From contig CM065392.1 of NCBI GenBank assembly GCA_033060915.1, forward strand, positions 4,785,501-4,849,500: a stretch of 64,000 nt of DNA. Reading direction: 5' to 3'. Position 1 is the stretch's first letter. The number at the start of each line of letters is the position of its first letter. Under the pieces are notes generated by a model, which did no database searches, was not told the DNA's origin, and was given only the letters and a program-made list of their open reading frames with translations. This document shows, piece by piece, positions 46,501 through 58,344 of this stretch. The DNA comes from Euryodendron excelsum (taxonomy: Eukaryota; Streptophyta; Magnoliopsida; Ericales; Pentaphylacaceae). Both the position numbers and the translations under genes were made by a program.

Positions 46501-48353
46501 TATGCAAAGGGGGAGGCCTCTATTTATAGGCAAAACTTTCAGACACTGGCGCATGTGCTACATGCGCGGGTACTATTCCACTGACAGAACGCCACGTGGC
46601 ACCCATTGTACTGACTCAATCTCAACTGTTGATCGAAATTTGGTTGATCTGATCAAAATTTGAGCGCATGTAGCTTACGCTCCATCACCGGGAAGGTTTG
46701 TCCAAACTTTGCCTTGATAATTGAGTCAATCGGGAAGGTTTCGGGGGAATCGGTCGCACTCGGGATGTTCTCCTAGGGCTTCCGGTGAACTTTTATGTTT
46801 TTGAAAAGTTTGAATTGTGTTTGGAAGCATGGGATATCGTCTCGGGAAGTGTGCCAAAAAGGATATGTTTGCGGAGGGTTTGTGATACGCTCCGAGGGTA
46901 TTCGAAAGTGGCTGTTTTCGTTTCGTATAATCGAGGCCTTGGGGAAACGACCTTTTCGATCGGACTATACCGATGGAAAGTACTTTGGAAATACTTTCGG
47001 GAATTCCCATATTTATGCATTTTTCAAGTCGTTTGACGGTGCGTTTCAATAAGGGAATTGGGAAAAAAGTCAACCTTAGCGGAGTGTCTGCGAGACGCTC
47101 CAAGGGTTGCCAAAAGTAACTGGGTTTGAGCCATACGATGAAGGGCTTCGGAAAGGGATCTATCCAATCAAGCCGTATCGATGGGAAGATCTATGAACGA
47201 ACTTTCGGGAATTTCTTGATTTACGCATTTCTCAAGTCAATTGACGGTACATTATGACCAGGGAATTGGGAGAAAAGACAAGTTAAGCGGAGCATCTGCA
47301 AGACGCTCTAGGGAACTTTTATTGAGTCGTGTGAGTTTAGTGTCGCAGGGTCCTCCTCAGGTTAATCAAGGGTGTATGGTGAAACCCTTTGCTCGAAATC
47401 CCAAGGTCCGTATTGTTTCGGGGTATATTTGGATTTCTAGGGGCAAAACGGTCATTTTGACCGGGATTGGCTGGAAATGGTCAAGAATAATTTGGTGTGT
47501 TGTGTTAAGTGTGTAGGGTTGTTCAGGGATGGTTTTGGGGGAGTCTTTTACCGTTCGACAGGGTTTGCATAGTGTTGAGGTGTTCAGGGGCAAAACGGTT
47601 ATTTTGGCTGGAGTGGGCCGGAATAGGATCGGATTTGGGCCAAATGGCGTGCGGGGGATGCCTAATGGTTTAACAACATTTTGGAGGATGGACTTATCAT
47701 TTTGAGGGATTTTGAACTTTTCCAAAATATGCCTGGAGGCCTAAGGGGCAGGTTTGGTCATTTTTTACCGAGTCGGGCTAGCAGGCGCCAGTGTTGACCT
47801 AGGTGTTGGTTCCCGAGACCGCTCGGTCTCAGAAAACTACCTGTCCGGTATTGGTCTCTAAGAACGCCCGGTCTTAGAGAACTACCTGTAAGGGTGGTGT
47901 TGGTTCTTGAGAACGCCTGGTCCTAGAAAGCTACCTGAATTGGTGGTGTTAGTTCCTGAGAACGCTTGGTCCCAGAAAGCTACCTAGAAGAGTGGTGTTG
48001 GTCTCTGAGAACGTCCGGTCTTGGAGAACTACCAAATGACGGATATTCTACATTGGCGGGCTAGCGGGTGCCAGAAGTGAACCGTCTGGAATTTTGATAA
48101 GGTGTTGGTCCTCGAGATCGCCTGATCCCGGGAAGCTACCGGGATGGCGTTGGTTTCTAAGACCGCTTGGTCCAGAAAGCTGCTTGGAATAATGGCGTTT
48201 ATGGCTCTCGCAGGTCCTTGTGAGCTCAAGAAGCGACCAATTGGTTGGATTGGAGATTGAAAGGCGCATCTTAAGCTTGCATGTGTTGAGATGCTTGAAA
48301 CCGAGCCCGGTTGGGTCGGAGATTGCCGAGCGGGCAAAAATGGGGTGTTTACA
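43550..48353 (-). mobile_element. Giant solo LTR, copy 2 (inverted relative to copy 1)
   Basis: 4804 bp, starting TGTCGCGCCCC and ending GGGTGTTTACA on the plus strand, with a perfect TSD ATAGG (43545-43549 and 48354-48358). It is the reverse complement of 17403-24673 throughout: the 48-bp array (about 47800-48200), hairpin triplicate (46873-47309), TATA box (46521-46528), 37-bp array and 30-bp minisatellite (44960-45265) follow in mirrored order. It lacks the 2.5-kb insertion of copy 1 and so gives its empty site. No coding region is present, hence a solo LTR. Confidence 0.88.
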
Positions 48354-48356
48354 ATA

Positions 48357-48682
48357 GGGCTGTAAATGAGCCGAGTCGAGTCAAGAAGTGAGTTGTTCAA
48401 ACTTGGTTAGATAACCTTAATGAGCTTGAAAATGTGTTTAAGTTTGACTTGTTTAATTTTCGAGCCGAGCTCAAATGAACTTTAACCGAGCCAAGATCAA
48501 GTAGCTTGATTTTTTAGTGCATATAATCTTATCAAACAGAGTTTGAGCTGAGCTCAAAAAAGTTTTGAGTCTCGAAATGTGTTCAAAGTTGGTTTGTTTA
48601 CAAAACGAGCCGATCTTGAACGAGTTTTTAATGAGTCGAACAAGAGTCGACCTCGAATAGTTTGGTTCATTTTACAGCTCTA
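48357..48682. mobile_element. Probable hAT-like MITE
   Basis: Starts GGGCTGTAAATGAGCC and ends GGTTCATTTTACAGCTC, imperfect inverted termini. The interior is rich in GAGCCGAG / CTCGAA words. The giant LTR is inserted at its very left edge. No clean target duplication is visible. Confidence 0.5.
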
Positions 48683-51083
48683 GAGAAAGACTTATTAGTA
48701 GATAAATGTAGAGGTAAATGGTAAAACCAATAACATTCAATTTCTACCATAGAGTAGCTTTTTCTTTTTCTCCACCTAATTAAGATGATTATAGGAAAAA
48801 TAAATTAAGAATTCAAGCACCTTTTCTCCTAGAAAAAATATTTTTTTAAATTGTTTTATTGTGATTTAGGCATTATAGGTTCAAGACACAAAAAGTATCT
48901 CCGATGCAAGCTAAGGTTACGACGTTTGACTTTTTTTAAATTCTACAATAACGAGAATCTCGTCCACTGAGACGCTGCTTATATAAAGATCAACAACAAA
49001 ACCTAAGTTGGTCCGCATCCAATTGAGATGGCTCTTGGTAGTTGGTTGCTCTATATGTTAAAGATGTTGATATTTAAGTCATTGTTGTCCTGATCTTCTT
49101 TATTTCTCTCTTTCCTTGTTCTTTCATGTGCTTGATTGGCAGAAAGAATACAAAGGGACAAAGAAAAACTCCCCATCAACCTAGGCACCGAAAGCTGGAA
49201 TTTCGTTCTCTCTCTTCACCTTTCTTTCTACCTTTTATTTTATTTTTCTTTTTTCATTTTCCTTTTCGTGCAAAAGGAGAAGAAAAACTAGTAGCATAAA
49301 GACAATTTACCAAAATTTTCTCACTACTTCTGTTCTTCTCTGTAGTACAACAGAGCTTTATGCGTATTGATCAAGTTTGTTTTTCTCGTTCAACAATAAA
49401 AAAACATAATTCGCCACCATACGCCAAAGAACCAAGAAAACAACAATTTCGTCTTAGAAAGTTGCACCGTATGCTACACTTTCTTCTTTTATTATTATAG
49501 AAAAACAAGATTTGAACATAAAATTTACTCATTTACATAAAATTTACGCGATTATGCTAACCTCAACCTATCCCTTTTACCATTAAGATAATAGTTGAGT
49601 TAGTTTTAACAGTTAAGCTTAAAATTTCACTATTCTCTAAAGGGTTGCGTATCTGAACTCACTTGTGATAATATTTGTGTGAATCAAATGACGTTGGGAA
49701 TGGATTGAATATCGCTTGCACTTCAGTAGGGTCACAGTAACGGACTCGCCTCGTCAGTAAGTATGACTCAAAACTAACATTTCATAGTGATTGAAAACCC
49801 TTATAGACACGCCTAAGGTGATTACTACGTTAACCATCATTTCTGACCTTTTTTACCTAGCCAAAACAAAAAAGATGTATTCAAATATTTTTGTTTTGTT
49901 TTTTTTTTTGACTAGCGAATATCTAGACATTTGATCGACTTTTCCTTCGGGCATTACATGATTGATGACAAAGCGAGAAGAGGAGAGATAGACTTCATTC
50001 TTAATATTAGCACCAGCCAAACCTAGTGAGTCTCACACGATACCATGATGCTTTGTTTTCTTTTCTTGCTATCCTTTACTTTTCTGACAATGAAAATCCG
50101 ACCCTGTGGTCTCCATAGCTGTTCAGTATTGAGTTGTCTTGGTCATTCAGTGCTGCACTAAAACTACAAATAAATACCTATTTATCTTTTCTGTCTTTTC
50201 CCTTTCCTAGCTAGGGATCTTTAGGTAGGGCGGGGGTGGGGTGAGAATCATGAGAATCATTTTTCATCAAAATCCACCTGCAAGAATATAGGATTACATG
50301 TGACAGGACAGCATCTAATTAAGAATATCATTTATTTCATGAACAAAAAGCTCATCTTTCAAAAGTAAGATTCAGAACTACTGGGCAAGAATTTTTTTTC
50401 ACCTAGCAATTGATTGGTAGAGTCCAAGTAAATAGCCTTTCCTCCCATTCACATCTCACATACATATTCCCCACAACCCCAATTCCAACTTTTGGGAATT
50501 GGAATCCACCAAACATAAGTTCCCATGCCTTCTTATTGATCCACCACTCAACATCACTACCAATGCAACAGAGAGATATACAACATGGAATTTAGAAAAC
50601 TGAGGAAAAAGTAAAAAACGAAGAGAATGTAGATTATTGCAGAATAAACATATAGAAGGGATATGAACAGATATCAATAAGTACCATCTTTGCTTTTTCC
50701 TCCCAAAATACACAAGGACCAACCAAAACAGAATAGAATCTGCAACATAAGAGCATTTCATCACTAATTCTAAGAAGATAATCAGTTTCAGTTTCATGGA
50801 ACATATAGATCATTAAAAAAGGGGAAATAATGGTAATTAAAGAGACCTAAAATTTGAAATATTGGGCAAAAATGGGCTTCATTTTTTGAAGAAACCCATT
50901 GAATTTCTACCCTTCCTACCTTCAGCTGTAATACAAAAAAATAATAATAGTTTTTCTTCTGAATATCTGAGCTCTCTTTCTTCCTTGCTTTCCTCCTTGT
51001 TACTGTCACCTTCCTCTACATCCAACACCAACAAAACTCAAAAATTTAAAAGATATGTTGTCTACAGAAAAAAGCAGTGCTTT
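48683..51083. other. Intergenic DNA downstream of the CCCH gene
   Basis: AT-rich, no coding gene seen. The first few hundred bases right of 50.6 kb should contain the 3' UTR of the minus-strand CCCH gene, but no unambiguous polyadenylation signal was picked out. Confidence 0.4.
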
Positions 51084-53300
51084 TCATGACCTCAAAGTAG
51101 GTAAAAGGTTTGACTGAGCCATGAGCTGATCAAGCTGCATTTGCTCCAGCCACGCGCCCAGAACAGATTGATCGACTGGCTCAATCTGGGAGTTCAAATT
51201 CGAGCCCTCACTGGAGGATCCTGTGGCACCTGCAACGCCACCTAAGACAGGTGCTGCAGGCCTTTCCTTTATTTCTTGTGGAGATTCTTTGACAAGTGAC
51301 TGAACCCATGATAAATCCGGCTCCTCTCCGTTGTTTCCAAGTTCAAAGGATGATGATCTGCGAAGTTTACCAAATTCATCAGCGTTAACCGTCCAGTCAG
51401 GCTTTCCATTGGAGGAGCCCCAGTTTGACCATGAATCACCAGGGGAACCCACAATGGCAGAAGAATTGTAGCCAAGATCCCGGGAACTAAGGCTGTGGAA
51501 ATTTTGTTGCTGCTTCTCGCATTGAGAAAGCATGGAAACCCGAGAGCTCATTGGTGAGATAGGCTCCACACTTCGGGGAGACATCCTTCCTGAAGATGGA
51601 GCCCCAAAGGATGCCTGCAAAAGAGGATGATCATATGTTTTGGGTGAGAAATTTGTGTTGCTCGGTGAAACCATGCTCTTTTGCTGTTGAAATTGATTGA
51701 GAATAGCTGACTTGTGGGTAGGGGAGAAAACAGCTGAAGCCAATGCCTGATCAGAATACCGGGGAGAAGAGCTCTCAGCAGAAAAGACATCTTCAAGGTT
51801 AGAAGGCGTTAGGACTTTTGAATGAGCAGAACGGTTCAAAGAAATAGAACTGATACCCGGTTGAGAGAGCCGGGAAAGTTCATTTAGGAGCTGTTGTTGC
51901 TGCACATCAAAATCTGGCAACAAATCAAACTCCTCTGCTGAAATATCTCTTGCATTAAGAGAGGATCGCAAGCGACTGGACTGAAAATTGCTTCCTGGAA
52001 GATGCAATGCTGGGACATTTGGTTGGGGCCAACCCATATTTGAAATGCCATTGGCAGATGGAGACATGGGTGGAGTGAATGGTGAAGGCGAGGAAGGCGA
52101 GCCAGGTAAGAGACTCATGGCTGCAGCAAAATCCATTGCATTAGCAGCAGAACCAGACCGAGGGGATGGTACAGCAGAACCCGTTGAGACATATAAGGGC
52201 CGGAGTTCCTCTTGTGTGTGGGCAAAGAAGCATACTCTTCTATTGCAATTTGTGCCATCCTTGCAAAGCCGGGTTCTATATTGAGCTGGGTGGAGCCAGC
52301 ACTCAAAAACCCCATGAGCATATTCGCACATATCCCCTCTTCGACAAGCCCCCTTCCGAAAATCAGGACAAGGAACACAGCTGTAATGATATTTTCTTGG
52401 GTCCCTTCTTCGAGCATTTTCACCTGGATGAACAAATGGGCACTCAGTCCAGTCATGGGAGTAGGCACGAGAACAAGGCCGGACCTTGAATGAGAACATT
52501 CGGAACTCGTCAGTTGAATAGATGCTGTTCTTGATGTCTGGCAATGATGGGTCAATGGGGTATTCTTTCTTCTCTGAAGCCAAAGAAATAGAAGCATCAT
52601 TGAACTTTGAACTCTTGGGAGAAGAAGTTGAGTCCGAAGCTGATGATGGGGATCTATTTTCCGGTGATGGTGACAGTGGTGGAGAATTAGAATTTGAAGT
52701 GTCTGTTGATACCCTTACGTTGCGCTCACCGACAGAACCCGTAGTCGTGAGAAGTCCCTCAAGAGCAAATTTCAAATCTTGGAACTTTGGAGACACTACA
52801 ATAACATCAACAGGAAAATGGCCATTGGCATCAATCAAATTAGGATCAGCACCTGCTTCTAAGAGAAGTTTCACAACGTCAACTGCATTCACAGAACCAC
52901 CCGATGCAGCGCAGTGAAGGGCAGTGCCCTTATCAAGGCCGCAAGGCTGATTAACATCAGCATCAGATAAACAAAGAATCAGTTTCACAACGTCAATACT
53001 ACCATAGGTAGCAGCAACCATTAAAGGAGTTCTATGCTCTAGCACCATCTGTTTTGACCTCTTCTTCCGGCCATACCATAACCCAATTTCATCAATTCCC
53101 GAAAGATCACGCTCTATATACCGTTTGAAGCCCTCGACATCGTTGTTAGCAGCGAGTTCAAGCAAACCGGCAAAAGTATCTTCGGTTTCAACAGTTAAGT
53201 TATTCATGTCTATGTTAGTAGGTCTGCTCTTGTAAAAGGAAAAAAGAGATGATGGTATCAGAGCCGGTTTCGGTTTTAATCGCTCTGATTCACAGCACAT
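51084..53300 (-). CDS. Ankyrin-repeat tandem CCCH zinc-finger protein (C3H30/OXS2-like)
   Basis: A 738-codon uninterrupted coding exon. The family (Arabidopsis C3H30/OXS2, C3H56, C3H66; RR-TZF group) comprises stress-related RNA/DNA-binding regulators that shuttle between cytoplasm and nucleus. Order: MCCESERLKPKPAL start; conserved NNLTVETEDTFAGLLELAAN (33-52); two ankyrin repeats (about 88-155; TPLMVAATYGSIDVVKLIL and TALHCAASGG); Ser/Pro-rich linker; RR motif C-x5-H-x4-C-x3-H (276-291); tandem zinc fingers C-x7-C-x5-C-x3-H (311-329), then 16 residues, then C-x5-C-x4-C-x3-H (346-361), exactly the plant TZF spacing; Ser/Pro/Gln-rich C-terminal half ending with an amphipathic SVLGAWLEQMQLDQLMAQ. 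The ATG at 53300 is chosen because family members start MCC. The open frame extends 19 codons further only into the preceding intron, whose acceptor (TTTTTGTTTCAG) lies at 53324. No defects seen. Which paralogue it is cannot be decided by eye. Confidence 0.95.
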   Translation of the reverse strand: MCCESERLKPKPALIPSSLFSFYKSRPTNIDMNNLTVETEDTFAGLLELAANNDVEGFKRYIERDLSGIDEIGLWYGRKKRSKQMVLEHRTPLMVAATYGSIDVVKLILCLSDADVNQPCGLDKGTALHCAASGGSVNAVDVVKLLLEAGADPNLIDANGHFPVDVIVVSPKFQDLKFALEGLLTTTGSVGERNVRVSTDTSNSNSPPLSPSPENRSPSSASDSTSSPKSSKFNDASISLASEKKEYPIDPSLPDIKNSIYSTDEFRMFSFKVRPCSRAYSHDWTECPFVHPGENARRRDPRKYHYSCVPCPDFRKGACRRGDMCEYAHGVFECWLHPAQYRTRLCKDGTNCNRRVCFFAHTQEELRPLYVSTGSAVPSPRSGSAANAMDFAAAMSLLPGSPSSPSPFTPPMSPSANGISNMGWPQPNVPALHLPGSNFQSSRLRSSLNARDISAEEFDLLPDFDVQQQQLLNELSRLSQPGISSISLNRSAHSKVLTPSNLEDVFSAESSSPRYSDQALASAVFSPTHKSAILNQFQQQKSMVSPSNTNFSPKTYDHPLLQASFGAPSSGRMSPRSVEPISPMSSRVSMLSQCEKQQQNFHSLSSRDLGYNSSAIVGSPGDSWSNWGSSNGKPDWTVNADEFGKLRRSSSFELGNNGEEPDLSWVQSLVKESPQEIKERPAAPVLGGVAGATGSSSEGSNLNSQIEPVDQSVLGAWLEQMQLDQLMAQSNLLPTLRS

Positions 53301-53314
53301 GCTTTCATTTTCAT
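53276..53314 (-). other. uORF overlapping the CCCH start codon
   Basis: A 12-codon ORF (MKMKACAVNQSD) begins 14 bases before the main ATG in the +1 frame and ends 25 bases inside the coding region. Its first ATG has a weak context (T at -3) and a second in-frame ATG follows two codons later. Ribosomes initiating here would bypass the main start. Confidence 0.6.
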
Positions 53315-53323
53315 GAAATCTAA

Positions 53324-54738
53324 CTGAAACAAAAATACAAAAAAACAAAAAACCCAATCATCAAAATCAACCTTCAAACAGATTCATCACACATCAAAAA
53401 ATAACATATATCATAAACAATCCTAACTCAGAAAATATATCAGTGACAGAAATTAATAAACCCGGAAACGAATATAACCAATACTGATAAGTTCCCATCA
53501 AAATCTAAGAAGATACAAGAATCAATATAGACATATACCAAGAATACAGATACGAAGTAACATAAATGGCCACCAATATAAAACAAAATCAAAGTCTGTT
53601 ACTTGTAATGATTGGGAAGTCTGGAGGGTATTAATGAAGAATATGGAAAGAAATTAACTTGTTCTATTGATTTGGACAAAGGGCTGTGTTAAGACAATAC
53701 CGAAATTGGACAATGAAATAAGCATATCTAAAACGAATCTCGCCAAAATCGGAGGTTTCTGATTCAAAGGTTTTAAGAGAATCAAATAAAAGATAGGATA
53801 AGGTTTGTTATGTCCAATTCTGCATGGCAACAAGGTCTAAAAGAATAAAAAAGATGTCCTAAAAATTTGAATGGACTTGCAGAGACCAGGGTTTTCAAAT
53901 AATAAGAGGAAAATGACCCGTTTGGTTGGTGAGAAAGTATTTGAAAAGAAAATAAACAGAAATCTCGCAGACCAGGATTAGTCATAATTTTGTATCCACA
54001 AGTTATCAAGCCCGACTCAACTATGCAAAATGCAACTATGTGGGTTGATTAAAAAAAAAAAATTCCTATTCAATTTTTTGGAAATCAAATCAAGATAATA
54101 TCCCAACTTTCGCATTAGTTTTCTCGGGAAGCAAACAAATGGTAGAGAAAAATCTAATTTTTAGACTAGATAATAAGCTGCTACTTCAGAAGGAAGTCAA
54201 AAGACTGAGATTCAACATTCAACAATCTAAAAAAGAAAAAGAAAAAAGAAAGAAAGCAATTAATCAAAGTACCATAGATATCTCCCTAGACAGTAAAGAG
54301 AAATGGAATTAACAACAGAAAAATTCGGCATTCCTATCACACGGATTAAAATAATACAACAAAGTAGCATAAGAAACAAAAAAAAAAAAGCAAACAAGAA
54401 ATAATCAAAATTACAGTTCACAGTCATCAAAAAATGATCCAAGACATAACAAGATTGCTCTATTGTTGCTCAGGTCTACACATATACATGCATATATACA
54501 AAGGTAAAGGGAGATAAAAGCACATACGTAAGACTTATCAAAAAAAAGAAAAAAAGGAAAAAAGCAGGCGTAAGAATGTGTAAGAAACCAATGAATAATA
54601 AGGATCGGAGTAGAGACAGAATGTAGAGGGACAGTTGAAACTGAAACAGATTAAAGAAGGAAGAAAACATGAATGAAGATCAAAGAATCAACGGAAGGGC
54701 AGTTTTTCTTTTCTGGGTTTGACAGAAGAGAATCTTAC
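53324..54738 (-). other. 5'-leader intron of the CCCH gene
   Basis: Donor CCCG|GTAAGATTC at 54738 and acceptor TTTGTTTCAG at 53324 are strong GT-AG signals, giving a 1415-bp intron in the 5' UTR. The exon downstream of it starts 23 bases before the main ATG. Inferred without transcripts. Confidence 0.7.
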
Positions 54739-54960
54739 CGGGTGTTTTTTCTCCTAGCTAATAAGAACAACAAAGCAAGAGAGGCTCACAGATCTAGAGA
54801 GAGAAAGTAGAGAGAGCCGGGGAAAGAGAGAGAGCGAGAGAGAGAGAGAGAGAGTGATTATGATGATGATGAATGAGTAAGAACGAGAAAGTTGTGAGCT
54901 TATGACAAGGAGAAGAGTTTCTTCTTCTTCCTTCGCCATTTCCTATGCGCTCTCTCTCTC
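54739..54960 (-). other. Non-coding first exon of the CCCH gene, with a 61-codon uORF
   Basis: Pyrimidine-rich (CT runs on the minus strand at about 54829-54853 and 54949-54965), as usual for plant leaders, ending at the donor 54738. An ORF at 54754-54939 (starts MAKEEEETLLLVISSQLSRS, then a hydrophobic Ile/Leu/Ser run) sits wholly inside it. Its ATG has G at -3 and G at +4. It stops before the donor, so it cannot be fused to the main protein. Whether it is translated depends on the real transcription start. Confidence 0.5.
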
Positions 54961-54976
54961 TCTCTCAACAGAATAA

Positions 54977-54993
54977 TTAATTATTTATTTATA
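54977..54993 (-). promoter_or_regulatory. Putative TATA box of the CCCH gene
   Basis: TTTATAAATAAATAATT on the minus strand, about 30-40 bp upstream of the CT-rich leader start, places the transcription start near 54950. Confidence 0.45.
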
Positions 54994-54999
54994 AACACA

Positions 55000-57250
55000 G
55001 TTCTTTTTTTCTTATTTTTTTGTTGAATAAAACGCCTATCCAATAGAAGGTTCATTACATATGTACATATACGTAATATTTAAAGAAAGAACTGAAATTA
55101 AATATTAATAGAATGAGTTTAGTCTTTGTAATTTACCTTTTCTTTAATATCAAGCCAACCAAATTTTGACACGTCATAGAATGAAGGTCACCATCGTCTT
55201 TTTATCGTTGTAATGGTGAGATTCATGTAATCTAATGCGCCTCGACGTGGCGTCTCGTGATTGCTTTTTATTTTCAAAAACTTTGGTTATAATTTAAACC
55301 CCCCGCGGTCAAGTCACAGTATAGTGAAATTCACCCAAAATTCACTCCACATGAAAGTTAAATTTGGGAGGCTAGTAATCCAGTGTGGAAACTCCACCAT
55401 GAAATCGTCTATTAACTAGTGGTCATGGGGTGGGTCTTTTCTTTTCTATATGACAAATACCCATGAAATTACTAAAAAGACAATTAATCCCACAATTGAC
55501 GAATGAAAGTCAGACACGTCATAGGACATAGGTGGACCAGCGAACCAGAGAGAAAGATTCTTGGTTAAGGGAGGTGAAAAGGTCCGTGGAATTTACTGGT
55601 TAGGTGAGTAAATATAGAGAGGTGACCGGTCGAAGCGGTAAGAGCGCGTGGTTGTCCGCGGCCGATTAAACTGTTTTGGAATATGTAGTTGGCGTCCGCC
55701 AATCTCGAGCGTGTGAGCGGACTTCAGGCGGGAGTCAATTGTGGTTAAATGTGGAGTCAAATCACAAAGGGGCTAAAAAGCGTGGCGCACCAACGACAGA
55801 AAAATTCGGAAATAAAATAAGAACTTAAACAATTTACACACAAAAACAGATATAATACATATGTATATATAAACATATTTTCTTGAGAAAAAAGTTATAA
55901 TTAAATAATTCCAGAAATTAAAAAAAACCTTGGCAGCCGCCCCAATTGACTAATTAGGCATGGTGAAGAAAGTAGCAAAGAACGGGTATCCTTGTGACTA
56001 TATAGCTCATAGGGAATCTATAGATGTAAGTGATGGTCGTATGTGATAATGTGGCGGTTGATGAGGGCCCTAGGGATGTGCAATTACATAGGACCCATTA
56101 AAGTAGCCAATGGGCAAGTTTATTTGGATGTAAATTTTTTTTAATAAATATTTAGATTTGTTTTTTAAATCAATTTCAAAGTTAAAATATAGTAAAACAA
56201 TTAAAAATTAAAATTCATATTTTCTTAAAAGCCTTCATTCAAACTAGAGCTGCATTTTAGTACGTTCAGTGTTATTAGAAAATGCTAATACCTAAACTAT
56301 TTATGTTTTTGAAATGACGTTCTAAAATATTGTTATATTGTTGTTTTACCACAGTGAATTTAACAATTCAATGCGATTTTTTTTTTCTTTCTTACAAGTT
56401 ACAAAGGAAAAGAAAAAATATTATGAACGAAAAACCAAAGATAGTAAAATTTCACAAAAGATATTCAAAAAAGGTCATTTGGCCTCCCAAACAGGTTTTC
56501 TCACCTCTTTTAGTGCTATAGACCGCCTAGTCTTGAATAAAAGAAATTTATTGGACAAAAGCAAAAAAACAATAACACCACAATGATATGAGTTCTATTT
56601 TATTTTGAACCCTTAAACCTTGTTTTAGAGCCAATCAAAAATACTTTGAGAAGAGAACGAAATGATTCATTGGTCTAATTCAATATTCTAATACCATTGT
56701 TTCGCATCAATATAGCAATAAACATTTTAAGAACTTACCAAATCATCTATTAAAGAGAGAGTGACTCTGGAGCCAATGCCAGGATTCCAAGTCCATTAAC
56801 TATTAAACATTTTAGGTTGTGTTGGTTAAGAATTTGATGATGAAAAAGAAAAAATAAATAAAAATATTTTTTTCTTCTCTTTTTCTTCACTTTTTACTTT
56901 GCTTTTCTTTTAATAAATCTAAATTCCAAACACAACAGTAACAAAAATCAAAAAGTATGAAAGGTTGCCAACTGCAATGGAATTTGGGAGAAATGAGGTG
57001 AGGGCTACCAAAAAAGAGAGGAAAGAAAGAATAAGAAGAAATACTAATAAGTTTCTAAATTTAGTGTAATGGACATCTATTAATAGTAAGCATATGACAA
57101 ATAAGGAAAATGTTATTCTTCTATAAAAAATAAAAAAAAAGTAAATCTACTAATGTAGCAATGGTACTTTTTATAATTAAGGTCAACATAGGTTCTCATT
57201 CAACCACATCATTCTTTATAAAAATTTTGTATAAATTTTTTAAATAATAA
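55000..57250. other. Upstream and intergenic DNA, no gene seen
   Basis: Promoter-distal DNA of the CCCH gene. A slightly GC-richer patch (55610-55770) contains GGTCGAAGCGGTAAGAGCGC and 'GGTTGTCCGCGGCCG', perhaps a repeat scrap. Two 'GACACGTCATAGAATGAAGG' / 'GACACGTCATAGGACATAGG' phrases (about 55169 and 55513) share a core containing ACGTCAT, a bZIP-type site. No protein-like frame. Confidence 0.4.
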
Positions 57251-57460
57251 ATTGCTCGATGGTCGGCTGGATCTTCAAACCAAGCAGCTCATTGGGTGGC
57301 TAAGGCCTGCAAGCATATGTCTCTCCCTACTCAGTGGCCTTTTTCCCTGCCGCCTGAACTATCTTCTATCATTTTTTCTGATTTTTCTCATGCTTCTGCG
57401 AAGCTCTCATTGAGCAGTTTTCTTTTTATCAAAGGAAAAAAAAAAAAAAGATTGCTCGAT
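57251..57460 (+). mobile_element. 5'-truncated LINE (L1-type) insertion with TSD
   Basis: Between perfect 10-bp duplications ATTGCTCGAT (57251-57260 and 57451-57460) lies about 190 bp that reads SAGSSNQAAHWVAKACKHMS and then LPTQWPFSLPPELSSIIFSD, the RNase H C-terminus of plant LINE ORF2, followed by a short tail and a poly-A run (57436-57449). Extreme 5' truncation, 3' poly-A and a TSD are the signature of target-primed reverse transcription. Confidence 0.88.
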
Positions 57461-58330
57461 TCTTAAATTGTAAAAACGTAAAAAGATGAGGTTTTACAAT
57501 TATTCTATTATAAAGCAATCTCTCCAATTTGGTAAAACCTATCATAATTTTGACTTTAAAAAATACTCACATCATTGAGTGACATCTATTTCTATTTAAC
57601 AGCTTAAAATGTTAAAAATATAAAATGTAATACCAAATTCAATTAATGTGGTTAGTGGGTGTAATGGCACACGTGTCTTTGAAACTTTTTTTACAGATAG
57701 AATTATAATTTTAAACAAAACAGCTCATGTTTCTAATTAGTGATATTAAGGAGTTAGTGGAGTTATGGAAATTAGTAAGGCACACATGTATGCCTCCACT
57801 TTTAATATAATTTAAGTTTGGCTCATCCCCTTCCAAAGGAGTACCACCATATCATTAATTTTTTAAATAGTGCAATAATTTCAGTTAAGGCACGTTAGAA
57901 GAAGCAAACAACTCATAAAATAACACAAAAAAGATACTTACTATGCATATTTTTGATAAATCAAAATCATTCATCATCCTCAAAAATAGGGCATCACATA
58001 TATGCACAAATATGACAATGGTCAATTGTGATGTGAGCATGAAAAGGGACATTACTTGGGTCTTGCATTGTTCACTTTCCCTTTTGGCAAGTTACATTGT
58101 CAATAATTAAGCACCCATTTCATAAATAGAACAAGCATAGTAATTGACTAGCTTGATAATGGTCCAAATTCAATTTGACAGTAACATGTCATGTGAGTTT
58201 GAATGCATTTCAAGAGTACTTAAGTCTTCAAATGGTCGAGTATCATTTGCTCCTAATTTAGGTCTTGGTGCTATATTTTTAAGTGTGTGCATTAAGCTTT
58301 TGGGCATGGCTTTGTTCACCCCTTAGGGTT
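57461..58330. other. Intergenic DNA, no gene seen
   Basis: AT-rich, no recognisable gene, RNA or repeat boundary. Confidence 0.45.
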
Positions 58331-58344
58331 ATATCTTGAAATTA

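Noticed and set aside
52115..52600. 161-codon and neighbouring ORFs overlapping the zinc-finger region
   Set aside because: Alternative-frame shadows of the CCCH coding exon, whose own frame has exact TZF spacing.
53301..53357. N-terminal extension MGFLFFC... of the CCCH protein
   Set aside because: It runs through the intron acceptor at 53324; family members start MCC, matching 53300.
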